From: an uncultured Clostridia bacterium
Lineage (GTDB): Bacteria; Bacillota; Clostridia; Oscillospirales; CAG-272
Direction of reading: 5' to 3'
DNA length: 58,384 bases
Assembly (NCBI GenBank): GCA_944384585.1
Contig: CALWTY010000008.1
Location: 1-58,384 of the forward strand
Positions 1 to 7,551 of the stretch are shown piece after piece. The notes beneath the pieces are model-generated. The model ran no database searches, was not told where the DNA came from, and worked only from the letters and a program-made list of their open reading frames with translations. Positions within the stretch are counted from its first letter, which is position 1. Each line of letters starts with the position of its first letter. Position numbers and translations under genes: made by a program.

Positions 1-3
1 CAT
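1..3 (-). CDS. Start codon of a leftward gene cut by the window edge
   Basis: The first three bases read as ATG on the minus strand. They are preceded (positions 4-20) by GGAGAAAGGATAAGATC, which contains an AAAGGA Shine-Dalgarno-like stretch at suitable spacing. This suggests a gene running off the left edge, divergent from prfB. Nothing of its product is visible. Confidence 0.4.
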
Positions 4-223
4 GATCTTATCCTTTCTCCGGAACTTGTATATTGCTATTTTATCACATAAAGTAAATATATTGTATATTCAACATGACGATAAAATGCCGAGCCGGGTG
101 AATTTTTTTATAATATATTCCCGATATAGGTAAAATATGACGGACACAATTAATGCAATCTGCACAATAGCGCAAAATGTGCTTTTCCCCGATCGGCGGC
201 GGGAAGGGAGGGATGACGGGGGC

Positions 224-245
224 TTTTCTCGGAAAATCGAGAAAA
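224..245. repeat. Inverted repeat just upstream of the prfB promoter
   Basis: A perfect 8-bp inverted repeat, TTTTCTCG (224-231) and CGAGAAAA (238-245), is separated by 6 bases and ends five bases before the -35 box. No T-run follows, so it does not look like a terminator. It could be an operator, or it could be chance in an AT-rich spacer. Confidence 0.45.
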
Positions 246-250
246 AACTG

Positions 251-278
251 TTTACAAATTTGCGAAATCTGTTATAAT
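251..278 (+). promoter_or_regulatory. Sigma-A-type promoter of prfB
   Basis: TTTACA (251-256) and a perfect TATAAT (273-278) are separated by 16 bases, about 70 bases before the prfB start. The rest of the 350-base region left of prfB is AT-rich and shows no convincing gene. Confidence 0.7.
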
Positions 279-350
279 ATATAATAAGATATGAAAAACT
301 GCCGCCCCCGCTCCCCGCGGAAGGCGGGTCACGGATACATGGAGGAAACA

Positions 351-1463
351 TTGATTATACAGTTGGATGAAGCAAAGCGCACCCTCAACGGCGTGCGCGA
401 GCCGGTGGAGGATCTGAAGAACGCTCTCCGCATCGAGGATCTTGAGCGACAGATCCTGGAGCTGGAGGCCAAGACCGTGCTGCCCGATTTCTGGTCGCAG
501 CCCGATTCCGGCAAGATCTTACAGTCCATCAAGGACAAGAAGGCGACGGTGGAGGAGTACCGGGCGCTCTGTCGGAAACTGGAGGATACCTATCTCCTCT
601 GTGAGATGGGGATCGAGGAGAACGACGAGAGCGTCGTGGAGGAGGTGCTGGCCGATGTACGGGAGGTGCTGGAGACCTCCGAGCGGATGCGCCTTGAGAC
701 GCTGCTCAGCGGGGAATACGACAGAAACAACGCCATCCTCTCCTTCCATCCCGGCGCGGGAGGAACGGAGGCGCAGGATTGGGCGCAGATGCTCTATCGG
801 ATGTACACCCGCTGGGGGGAGAGCCACGGCTATACCGTGAAGCTGATGGATTGGCTGGACGGAGACGAGGCGGGGCTGAAGAGCGCGACGGTGATGATCG
901 AGGGCGTCAATGCCTACGGCTTCCTCAAGAGCGAAAACGGCGTCCATCGCCTGGTGCGGGTATCCCCCTTCGATGCATCGGGACGGCGGCATACCTCCTT
1001 CGCTTCCGTCGAGGTGATGCCGGAATTTGACGATATGAACAACGAGATCGAGATCCGGGACGATGAGATCGAGGTGACGGCGCACCGCTCCTCCGGCGCG
1101 GGCGGTCAGCATATCAATAAGACCGACTCCGCCATCCGCATCCTCCATAAGCCCACCGGCATCGTGGTCGGCTGCCAGACGCAGCGCAGCCAGCTTCAGA
1201 ACAAGGATTTCGCGATGAAGATGCTGAAATCCAAGCTGATGGAGATCAAGCAGCGGGAAAATCTTCAGAAGATCGACGATATCAAGGGCGTCAAGACCGA
1301 TATCGAGTGGGGCGCACAGATCCGTTCCTACGTCTTTATGCCCTATACGCTGGCCAAGGATACCCGCACAGGCTACGAGGAAAGCGACATCGGCTCGGTG
1401 ATGGACGGGCATATCGACGGCTTTATCAATGCCTATCTGAAAATGAACAGCGCCAAGAGCTGA
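351..1463 (+). CDS. prfB: Peptide chain release factor 2 (RF2)
   Basis: Class-I release factor that reads UGA and UAA in the ribosomal A site and triggers peptidyl-tRNA hydrolysis. The codon-reading tripeptide SPF lies at residues 205-207 and the catalytic GGQ at 251-253 (SGAGGQHINKTDS), nearly the E. coli RF2 numbering. An N-terminal helical domain precedes them. I chose the TTG at 351 because GGAGG (341-345) sits five bases upstream and the product then begins MIIQLDEAKRTL and is 370 residues, usual for RF2. An in-frame ATG at 339 overlaps that ribosome-binding site. No internal in-frame UGA or CUUUGA shift site is present near codon 25, so the autoregulatory +1 frameshift seen in many RF2 genes is absent. 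The gene itself ends in UGA. Confidence 0.95.
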   Translation: MIIQLDEAKRTLNGVREPVEDLKNALRIEDLERQILELEAKTVLPDFWSQPDSGKILQSIKDKKATVEEYRALCRKLEDTYLLCEMGIEENDESVVEEVLADVREVLETSERMRLETLLSGEYDRNNAILSFHPGAGGTEAQDWAQMLYRMYTRWGESHGYTVKLMDWLDGDEAGLKSATVMIEGVNAYGFLKSENGVHRLVRVSPFDASGRRHTSFASVEVMPEFDDMNNEIEIRDDEIEVTAHRSSGAGGQHINKTDSAIRILHKPTGIVVGCQTQRSQLQNKDFAMKMLKSKLMEIKQRENLQKIDDIKGVKTDIEWGAQIRSYVFMPYTLAKDTRTGYEESDIGSVMDGHIDGFINAYLKMNSAKS

Positions 1464-1485
1464 TTTGAAACCAAGGAGGTCTATG

Positions 1486-1779
1486 ATGTTCAAGCAGACG
1501 AGATTTTATCTGGGGCTTATGCTGATCGTGCAGTCGGTGTCCTGTATATTTCTTGTGATTTGCTTCCTGTTCAAGGACAAGAAAAATACCGCGGGACCCT
1601 TCACGGTTCTGGGACTGATCACGGCGGTCAGCGGCGTTTTTCTCATCTCGGAGAAGATCCGGGAGCGCTTTGACGACGATTCGATCATCGAGGCGATGAA
1701 CAGCATCTGCGACGATCGCAGCGCCGTGAAGCACGACATCCCGGTCGACGACACCGCGGACGAAACGGAGTTCAACTGA
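1486..1779 (+). CDS. Small two-helix membrane protein, unknown function
   Basis: I do not recognise the family. The 97-residue product has two hydrophobic stretches, at about residues 6-28 and 36-54, separated by a short basic loop (FKDKKN), and an acidic soluble tail ending DDTADETEFN. The start at 1486 is preceded by AAGGAGG (1473-1479) with a 6-base gap; an ATG at 1483 is the alternative. It lies 22 bases behind prfB and is probably cotranscribed with it. It is likely an inner-membrane protein with its tail in the cytoplasm, but that is inference. Confidence 0.7.
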   Translation: MFKQTRFYLGLMLIVQSVSCIFLVICFLFKDKKNTAGPFTVLGLITAVSGVFLISEKIRERFDDDSIIEAMNSICDDRSAVKHDIPVDDTADETEFN

Positions 1780-1871
1780 AAAGAACGCCGCCTCCCTCCC
1801 GCGGGAAGCGGCGGCTGCATCCCCGCCCGACGGCTCGGAAGCGCCCTTGAGGCAGGGGGGAATCGGGTTTC

Positions 1872-1909
1872 AAGGGGCTTTTCGCAAGGCCCCTTCTTCA
1901 TTTTTATTC
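1872..1909 (+). terminator. Weak hairpin before rqcH
   Basis: AAGGGGC (1872-1878) pairs with GCCCCTT (1889-1895), followed by a broken T-rich stretch (CTTCATTTTTATT). It could end the prfB transcript only partially, because the rqcH ribosome-binding site GGAGG follows at once. Confidence 0.4.
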
Positions 1910-1920
1910 GGAGGTGCAAC

Positions 1921-3660
1921 ATGGCATTTGACGCAGGCTATATGGCGGCGGTCGTCCGGGAGCTGTCGGAGACGGTCGCCAATGCGCGGGTCGAGAAAAT
2001 TTTCCAGCCCTCAAAGGACTCGGTGCTGCTGGTGCTGCGCGGGGAAAGGCGGGAGGGGGATCGGGGCGAAACCTTCCGCCTGCTGATCGATGCGGGGAGC
2101 GCCAATCCCCGCCTCACGCTGACGGAGGAGCAGACCGAAAATCCCAAGGTCCCGCCCATGCTCTGTATGCTTCTCCGCAAGCATCTCGGCGGCGCAAGGC
2201 TGATCTCGGTGAAGCAGCCGGCCTTTGACCGTGTCGCGGAGCTGATTTTCGAGGCGCGGGATGAGCTGGGCTTTCTTTCGACCAAAACCCTGTATGCCGA
2301 GATCATGGGAAAATTCAGCAATCTCGTCTTCTGCGGCGCGGACAAAAAGGTGCTGGCAGCCCTGCGGACCGGCGATCTGTCGGGAGGGAGCAAGCGCCCC
2401 GTCATCCTCGGCGCGCCCTATCTGCCGCCTCCGCCGCAGGAAGGGAAGCGACTCCCCTTCGGAGAGGAGAGGGAGGCCTTTCTTGAGGCGCTGCGAGAGA
2501 GCGGGCAGCCCGCCGCCAAGTTCATCATGAACCGCTACAGCGGCCTCTCCCCCCTGACGGCGCGGGAACTCGCTTTCCGGTCGGGGGAGGACGACGAGAG
2601 GCTGTGGGAGGTCTTTTCGACGGTCATGCGGGATATTGAGCAGGGGCGTTTCACGCCGGTGATGCTCCGCCGCCCCGACGGAAGCCCGCTTGAGTATTCC
2701 TTCTTCCCGATCGGACAATACGGCAAGGAGGCGGTGCAGCAGCTCTTTCCGAGCTTTTCCGCGCTGACGGAGGAATTCTTTTCCGAGCGGGCGCGCGCCG
2801 AGCGGATCCGTCAGCGCGCCTCCGATATCCTGCGCCTCCTCACCAACGCCGAGACACGCCTGACAAAGAAAATCGCCGCGCAGGAGCAGGATCTTGCCGC
2901 CTGCTCCGACAAGGAGCAGTACCGCCTCCGGGGCGACCTGATCACCGCCAACATCTATCGGCTGACCCGCGGAATGACGGAGGCGGCGCTTCCCGATTGG
3001 TCGCGGGGCGGGGAGGAGGTAACGGTTCCCCTCGACGGCCGTCTCACCCCCGCGCAGAACGCCCAGCGCTGCTATAAAAAATACAACAAATGCAAGTCGG
3101 CGGAGAAAAAGCTGACGGAGCAGCTCGCTCTTGCGCGGGAGGAACTGCGCTATCTTGCCACCGTCTCGGAGTCGCTGTCCAAGGCGGAGACCGAGAACGA
3201 TCTTGCGGAGATCCGGCGGGAGCTTTACGAATCGGGCTATGCCTCCCGCATGAAATCCTATACGGCGGTGAAGATTCCCGCGCCGAAGCCGATGGAATTC
3301 ACCACGAGCGGCGGCTACCGCGTGCTGTGCGGCAAGAACAACGCACAGAACGATTATCTGACGCATAAGCTGGCGGGGAAGCAGGATCTGTGGTTTCACG
3401 TCAAGGGGCTGCCGGGCTCTCATGTCGTGCTGTTCTGCGACGGGGAGGAGCCGCCGGCGCAGGATTTCACCGAGGCGGCGGTGATTGCCGCCGTCTATTC
3501 CAAAGCGCCGCGAGGGCAGAAGACGGAGGTCGATTACACCCGCGTCCGCAATATCAAAAAGCCCCCTGCCGCAAAGCCGGGCTATGTGACCTTCTCCTCC
3601 AATTATTCCGCCGTAGTCCTCCCCGACGCGGCACTGGCCGAGCGGCTGCGGAAAAAATAA
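1921..3660 (+). CDS. rqcH: RqcH (NFACT-family ribosome quality control factor)
   Basis: Bacterial homologue of Rqc2/NEMF. It binds peptidyl-tRNA-blocked 50S subunits and recruits alanyl-tRNA to add C-terminal poly-alanine tails that mark stalled proteins for degradation. It was formerly annotated as fibronectin-binding protein. The 579 residues match the family length. The NFACT-N domain starts at the N-terminus (MAFDAGYMAAVVREL), with Asp103-Arg104 (FDRV) matching the conserved DR pair required for tRNA engagement in Bacillus RqcH. Helical, charged coiled-coil segments occupy about 280-430. NFACT-R follows at about 465-560 (CGKNNAQNDYLT, LWFHVKGLPGSHVVL). GGAGG lies six bases before ATG. Confidence 0.93.
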   Translation: MAFDAGYMAAVVRELSETVANARVEKIFQPSKDSVLLVLRGERREGDRGETFRLLIDAGSANPRLTLTEEQTENPKVPPMLCMLLRKHLGGARLISVKQPAFDRVAELIFEARDELGFLSTKTLYAEIMGKFSNLVFCGADKKVLAALRTGDLSGGSKRPVILGAPYLPPPPQEGKRLPFGEEREAFLEALRESGQPAAKFIMNRYSGLSPLTARELAFRSGEDDERLWEVFSTVMRDIEQGRFTPVMLRRPDGSPLEYSFFPIGQYGKEAVQQLFPSFSALTEEFFSERARAERIRQRASDILRLLTNAETRLTKKIAAQEQDLAACSDKEQYRLRGDLITANIYRLTRGMTEAALPDWSRGGEEVTVPLDGRLTPAQNAQRCYKKYNKCKSAEKKLTEQLALAREELRYLATVSESLSKAETENDLAEIRRELYESGYASRMKSYTAVKIPAPKPMEFTTSGGYRVLCGKNNAQNDYLTHKLAGKQDLWFHVKGLPGSHVVLFCDGEEPPAQDFTEAAVIAAVYSKAPRGQKTEVDYTRVRNIKKPPAAKPGYVTFSSNYSAVVLPDAALAERLRKK

Positions 3661-3684
3661 AGGGGCAAACGGAAGAGACTCCGA

Positions 3685-3723
3685 CCCGTCGGGCTGTGAA
3701 ACGACAGTCCGACGGGCTTTTTT
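3685..3723 (+). terminator. Rho-independent terminator after rqcH
   Basis: A 13-bp stem (3685-3697 with 3704-3716; one G-T wobble) with a 6-base loop is followed after one C by TTTTTT (3718-3723). It is strong and separates rqcH from the glmS unit. Confidence 0.9.
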
Positions 3724-3800
3724 GCCTGCAGAAGGCGGGGAAAACGCCGGGCGGGAGGCCTCCTCCGCCTGCCCGATTCGTAAACAATCTGTAAAGCCCG

Positions 3801-3829
3801 TAGACAAAAGGGCGAAAAAACGATATAAT
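3801..3829 (+). promoter_or_regulatory. Promoter of the glmS ribozyme-mRNA
   Basis: TAGACA (3801-3806), a 17-base spacer and TATAAT (3824-3829). Transcription would start near 3836, about 60 bases upstream of the ribozyme cleavage site. Confidence 0.8.
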
Positions 3830-3889
3830 GGAATAAGCCTGTGCCGAGGAAAGGAGTGTGCGGCCGGGCAAACCGAATGCAGCGCAGGC

Positions 3890-4045
3890 TTGCATAGCGC
3901 CGGGACCGCAATCTCTTCGGCGGTTGACGAGGTGAGGGTGATCGAAAGATTCGGCGGATACCCTCCGGCAGGGTACGGCATGGTCGTAAGTTATCGGTCA
4001 AAAAGCGCGGGAGACCGCGCAACAAAGCCGATAATAATGCCGTAT
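3890..4045 (+). ncRNA. glmS ribozyme (glucosamine-6-phosphate-activated self-cleaving riboswitch)
   Basis: Hallmark core elements occur in the right order: AGCGCC at 3896-3901, GTTGACGAGG at 3923-3932, an AGGG-ATCGAAAG segment, TTCGGCGGAT at 3950-3959, a P3 hairpin ACCCT/AGGGT, and a 3' domain in which CGGCAT near 3977 can pair with ATGCCG near 4037. By homology, cleavage falls between A3896 and G3897. When GlcN6P is abundant it acts as cofactor, the 5' end is cut, and the downstream glmS mRNA is destabilised. The element fills most of the 410-base gap between rqcH and glmS. Confidence 0.92.
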
Positions 4046-4070
4046 AATCTGAAAATCGAAGAGGTATTTT

Positions 4071-5897
4071 ATGTGTGGAATTGTAGGCTACGTCGGTGAG
4101 CGGCAGGCCGCCGGCATTCTGATCGAGGGGCTGGAGAAGCTGGAATACCGCGGCTATGACTCGGCGGGGATCGCGGTCTTCGAGAACCGCCGCGTCCGTG
4201 TCGAAAAGGCCAAGGGACGGCTCTCCAACCTGAAGGAGAAGCTGAAGAACGACGGGGTCCCGACCGGCTGCGTCGGGATCGGACACACCCGCTGGGCAAC
4301 GCACGGAGAGCCCTCCGACGTCAACTCCCATCCCCATTCTTACGGCAGAGTGACATTGGTTCACAACGGGATCATCGAAAACTATCTGTCCCTCAAGACC
4401 TCCCTTGAGGGCATGGGCAACCGCTTTGCCTCCGAAACCGATACCGAGGTCATCGCGCATCTGATCGATTACTATTATAAGGACGATCCCGCCGACGCCA
4501 TCGTCCGTGCGGTGGGACGGATGGAGGGCTCCTATGCCCTCGGCGTGCTGTTTTCGGATCATCCCGACCGTCTCTATGCCGTGCGGAAGGACAGCCCGCT
4601 GATCGTCGGGGTGGGAGAGGGAGAGAATTTCATCGCATCCGATATTCCGGCGATCCTGTCCCACACCAGACGCTATTATCTGATCGACCGGCAGGAGCTG
4701 GCGGTCCTCAGCGGCAAGGAGGTCAGGCTCTATGATTTCGGCGGGAACGATATTACCGACCGAAAGGAGCTGATGACGGCGGATTGGGACGTTGAGGCGG
4801 CGGAAAAGGGGGGCTATGCCCACTTTATGCTGAAGGAGATCTATGAGCAGCCGGGCACGCTCGCCCGCGCCATCCTGCCGCATTTTGCCTGCGGCGCGGA
4901 AGGGATTCTGAAGGAGGAGCTTCCCGATACCGCCGGCATCCGACGGCTGGTGATCGTGGCCTGCGGCAGCGCGATGAATGCCGGTCTGCTCGGCAAATGC
5001 GCGATCGAGCGGCTGGCAAGAGTTCCCGTCGACGTCTGCATCGCATCGGAATTCCGCTATGCCGACCCGATCCTGACGGAGGGCGACGCGGTGATCGTCA
5101 TCTCCCAATCGGGGGAGACGGCCGATTCGCTGGCGGCGCTCCGCCTTGCCAAAAGCAAGGGGATTCCGGTCTACGCCATCGTCAATGTTGTCGGCTCCTC
5201 CATCGCAAGAGAGGCTGACAATACCATCTATATCTGGGCGGGCCCCGAAATCGCCGTCGCCACCACCAAGGCCTTTACCTCGCAGGTGGCAGTGCTCTAT
5301 ACGCTGGCGCTGCGGCTGGCCATTGACCGCAAGACGATTTCCTCCGAGCGCGCCGAAGCGATCATGGAGGCCATGAAGGGGCTTCCCGGAAAGGTGGAGA
5401 CCATGCTGAGCGAGGAGAAGATCGCGCTGTATCAGCACCTTGCCTCCCTCAATCGGAGCAAGCACGATTTCTTCATTATCGGAAGGGGTCAGGACTATGC
5501 CGTCGGCTGCGAGGGCGCCATGAAGATCAAGGAGGTCTCCTATCTGCACTGCGAGGCATATGCGGCAGGGGAGCTGAAGCACGGGACCATCTCGCTGATC
5601 ACCGAGGGCGTGCCCTGTCTGGCGATTGCGACCGACCGCGCGCTCGTCGAGAAGACGATCAGCAACATCAAGGAGGTCAAGGCGCGGGGCGCACAGGTGC
5701 TTTATCTCTGTACCGAGGGGATGGCAAAGGGGCAGGATTTCTACGATTATGCGATCGAGCTGCCCGAAACGGAGGAGATGTTAATGCCGATTGTCGCCGC
5801 CGTTCCGATCCAGACATATGCCTATTATACCGCCGTCTACCGCGGCTGTGACGTTGATAAGCCGCGGAATCTCGCCAAAAGCGTGACGGTGGAGTGA
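4071..5897 (+). CDS. glmS: Glutamine--fructose-6-phosphate aminotransferase (isomerising)
   Basis: Cytoplasmic enzyme making glucosamine-6-phosphate from fructose-6-phosphate and glutamine, the first step to UDP-GlcNAc and peptidoglycan. Cys2 (MCGIVGYVG) is the N-terminal nucleophile of the class-II glutaminase domain, with HTRWATHG at about 72-79. Two SIS sugar-isomerase domains follow (ACGSAMNAG near 297, SQSGETADS near 345, and CEGAMKIKEV near 480). The protein ends in the characteristic LAKSVTVE tail. Its 608 residues are normal for the family. It is governed by the ribozyme immediately upstream and closed by a strong terminator. Confidence 0.98.
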   Translation: MCGIVGYVGERQAAGILIEGLEKLEYRGYDSAGIAVFENRRVRVEKAKGRLSNLKEKLKNDGVPTGCVGIGHTRWATHGEPSDVNSHPHSYGRVTLVHNGIIENYLSLKTSLEGMGNRFASETDTEVIAHLIDYYYKDDPADAIVRAVGRMEGSYALGVLFSDHPDRLYAVRKDSPLIVGVGEGENFIASDIPAILSHTRRYYLIDRQELAVLSGKEVRLYDFGGNDITDRKELMTADWDVEAAEKGGYAHFMLKEIYEQPGTLARAILPHFACGAEGILKEELPDTAGIRRLVIVACGSAMNAGLLGKCAIERLARVPVDVCIASEFRYADPILTEGDAVIVISQSGETADSLAALRLAKSKGIPVYAIVNVVGSSIAREADNTIYIWAGPEIAVATTKAFTSQVAVLYTLALRLAIDRKTISSERAEAIMEAMKGLPGKVETMLSEEKIALYQHLASLNRSKHDFFIIGRGQDYAVGCEGAMKIKEVSYLHCEAYAAGELKHGTISLITEGVPCLAIATDRALVEKTISNIKEVKARGAQVLYLCTEGMAKGQDFYDYAIELPETEEMLMPIVAAVPIQTYAYYTAVYRGCDVDKPRNLAKSVTVE

Positions 5898-5922
5898 CGG
5901 GAAGACAGACAACCGAACAGAA

Positions 5923-5956
5923 ACGGCGCACGCCTGTGGCGTGCGCCGTGATTTTG
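5923..5956. terminator. Bidirectional terminator between glmS and the aldo/keto reductase gene
   Basis: A perfect 12-bp GC-rich stem (5923-5934 with 5938-5949) with loop TGT is followed by GATTTTGT. It sits between convergent genes. The U-tract is better on the plus strand. Confidence 0.8.
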
Positions 5957-5981
5957 TCATAGGGGCGGAAGTCGCTGTCCG

Positions 5982-6896
5982 TCAGGGCAGGCAGTGTCCC
6001 GCTGCGCGATAGACGGCATACCAGTCTCCGCGGGTCAGCGTGACGTCGGCAGCCCGGCAGATGTCGGTCAGATGCGCGGGATTCATCGTCCCCGCGATCA
6101 GCTGCATCCCGGCGGGATGACGGAGAATCCAGGCTGCCGCCGCGCCGGTTTTCGACAGGCCGTATCGCTCGGCGAACTCTCCGAGGCAGGCGTTGAGCTC
6201 CGGCAGCTCCGGGCAGTCGACAAACGTGCCGCCGAAGAAGCCGCGCTGGAAGGGCGACCAGGTCTGAACGGTCATCCGATGAATGCGGCTGTATTCCAAA
6301 AGCCCGCCGTCGTGCATTTGCGATTCGCTGTTTTTCATGTTCACATTCAGGCCGGAGGTCACCATGCCGGCCTCCGTGACCGAGAATTGGAGCTGATTGA
6401 CGATCAGGGGCTGACGGACCGCCGTCTTCAGCAGCTCAATCTGCATCGGGTTGTGGTTGGAGACTCCGAAATAACGCACCTTTCCCGACGATTCCAGCGC
6501 GTCGAAGGCCTCCGCCACCTCCTCCGGCTCCATCAGCGTGTCGGGACGGTGAAGCAGAAGAAGATCGACGGTATCCACGCCGAGGCGGGTGAGGCTGCCC
6601 TCGACGGAGCGAAGGATATGCTCCTTTGAAAAATCGTATTGTCCGTCGTGGATGGCGCATTTGGTCTGAAGGAGCATCTTCCCGCGCGCGCCCTTGTGAC
6701 GGCGCAGATAGTCTCCGAAGAGCCGTTCCGAGTCGCCGCCGCCGTAGATATCGGCGTGGTCGAAGAAATTGACGCCGTTTTCAAGCGCCGTGTCGAGAAT
6801 TGCATCGACCTGCTTTTCGGTCAGGCCGCCCATTCTCATGCAGCCGAGCGAGACAGCGGAAGCGGAAAGCTGTCCGCCGATCCGGATATATTTCAT
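5982..6896 (-). CDS. Aldo/keto reductase (YdhF-like)
   Basis: NADPH-dependent TIM-barrel oxidoreductase of unknown substrate. The catalytic tetrad is visible: Asp46 and Tyr51 (DHADIYGG), Lys79 (LQTKCAI) and His116 (LLLLHRPD). The order and spacing match the YdhF subgroup. The C-terminal part has GFFGGTF and the WILRHPAGMQLIAGT segment that contacts the cofactor in this family. It is 304 residues, of usual size. The start at 6896 has GGAGG nine bases upstream (minus strand). It is the last gene of the leftward series, 32 bases behind the flavin reductase-like gene, so both could belong to one small redox unit. Confidence 0.88.
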   Translation of the reverse strand: MKYIRIGGQLSASAVSLGCMRMGGLTEKQVDAILDTALENGVNFFDHADIYGGGDSERLFGDYLRRHKGARGKMLLQTKCAIHDGQYDFSKEHILRSVEGSLTRLGVDTVDLLLLHRPDTLMEPEEVAEAFDALESSGKVRYFGVSNHNPMQIELLKTAVRQPLIVNQLQFSVTEAGMVTSGLNVNMKNSESQMHDGGLLEYSRIHRMTVQTWSPFQRGFFGGTFVDCPELPELNACLGEFAERYGLSKTGAAAAWILRHPAGMQLIAGTMNPAHLTDICRAADVTLTRGDWYAVYRAAGHCLP

Positions 6897-6928
6897 GTTG
6901 GGAATCCTCCGTTTCTGCGGCGATTGCC

Positions 6929-7486
6929 TTATTTCAGTTTTTTTCCGTCCGAGAAGGCTTGCCCGGCCTTCTCTCCGAACCGACGATAGGCGTGGGTGAT
7001 GCAGTCGTAGAGGATCGGATCGAGCTTGTCGGGGTCGATCCCGCCGTCGGCGTTGAGAATCCTCTCGTCGGCCGAGACGTTGACGATTGCGCCGATGCAG
7101 ATCCCGTCCTCGTTGAATTTGATCAGGCGGCATTCCAGCGCCATCGGCAGCTCCTCGATCAGAGGGGCGTTGACGACCTCGCTCCCAACGGGATGGAATC
7201 CGGCGCGCCGGAGCTTATCGGGGACGTCGTTTGCCGAGACCAGACCGACGTAATCACAGGGCACGACGGTTTGCGCGGTTGCAAAGCTGACCGTGAAGGC
7301 GCCGCTTTTTCTGATGTTTTCGGTGGTCTTGTGATCGCCGGCGAGACAGAGCATGATTTGATCGGTGTCATAGATGCCGCCCCACGCCGCATTCATGGCG
7401 TTGGGGACGCCGTTTTCGTCGTAGGTGCCGACAATCAGCACCGGCATGGGACAAAGCCAGGTTTTGATTCCGAGGTTTTTACGCAT
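6929..7486 (-). CDS. Flavin reductase family protein
   Basis: Split-barrel FMN-binding protein of 185 residues. Typical features are the opening CPMPVLIVGTYDENGVPNAM, the strand AAWGGIYDTDQIMLCLAG that lines the flavin site, and the motif TENIRKSGAFTVSF (residue run near 75-90), found in flavin:NAD(P)H reductase-like proteins. No other domain is fused. The start at 7486 follows AAGGAG on the minus strand. Its partner could be the aldo/keto reductase downstream, but the substrate cannot be read from sequence. Confidence 0.85.
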   Translation of the reverse strand: MRKNLGIKTWLCPMPVLIVGTYDENGVPNAMNAAWGGIYDTDQIMLCLAGDHKTTENIRKSGAFTVSFATAQTVVPCDYVGLVSANDVPDKLRRAGFHPVGSEVVNAPLIEELPMALECRLIKFNEDGICIGAIVNVSADERILNADGGIDPDKLDPILYDCITHAYRRFGEKAGQAFSDGKKLK

Positions 7487-7551
7487 ATCAGGTTCTCCTT
7501 TGATCGGTATGGTATTTACAATGGCCGGAGGTGGGGAAACGGGCACTCGTT

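Noticed and set aside
339..460. Programmed +1 frameshift in prfB
   Set aside because: The reading frame is open through the usual site, with no in-frame UGA and no CUUUGA.
2011..3981. Very long minus-strand open frame opposite rqcH (and similar long antisense frames opposite glmS, glgB, glgP and fusA)
   Set aside because: These are side effects of GC-rich codon use. They lack ribosome-binding sites and recognisable domains, and run across real gene boundaries.
6929..7546. Longer start for the flavin reductase-like gene at 7546
   Set aside because: The extra 20 residues are proline-rich and unlike the family, and the ribosome-binding site AAGGAG is placed for 7486.
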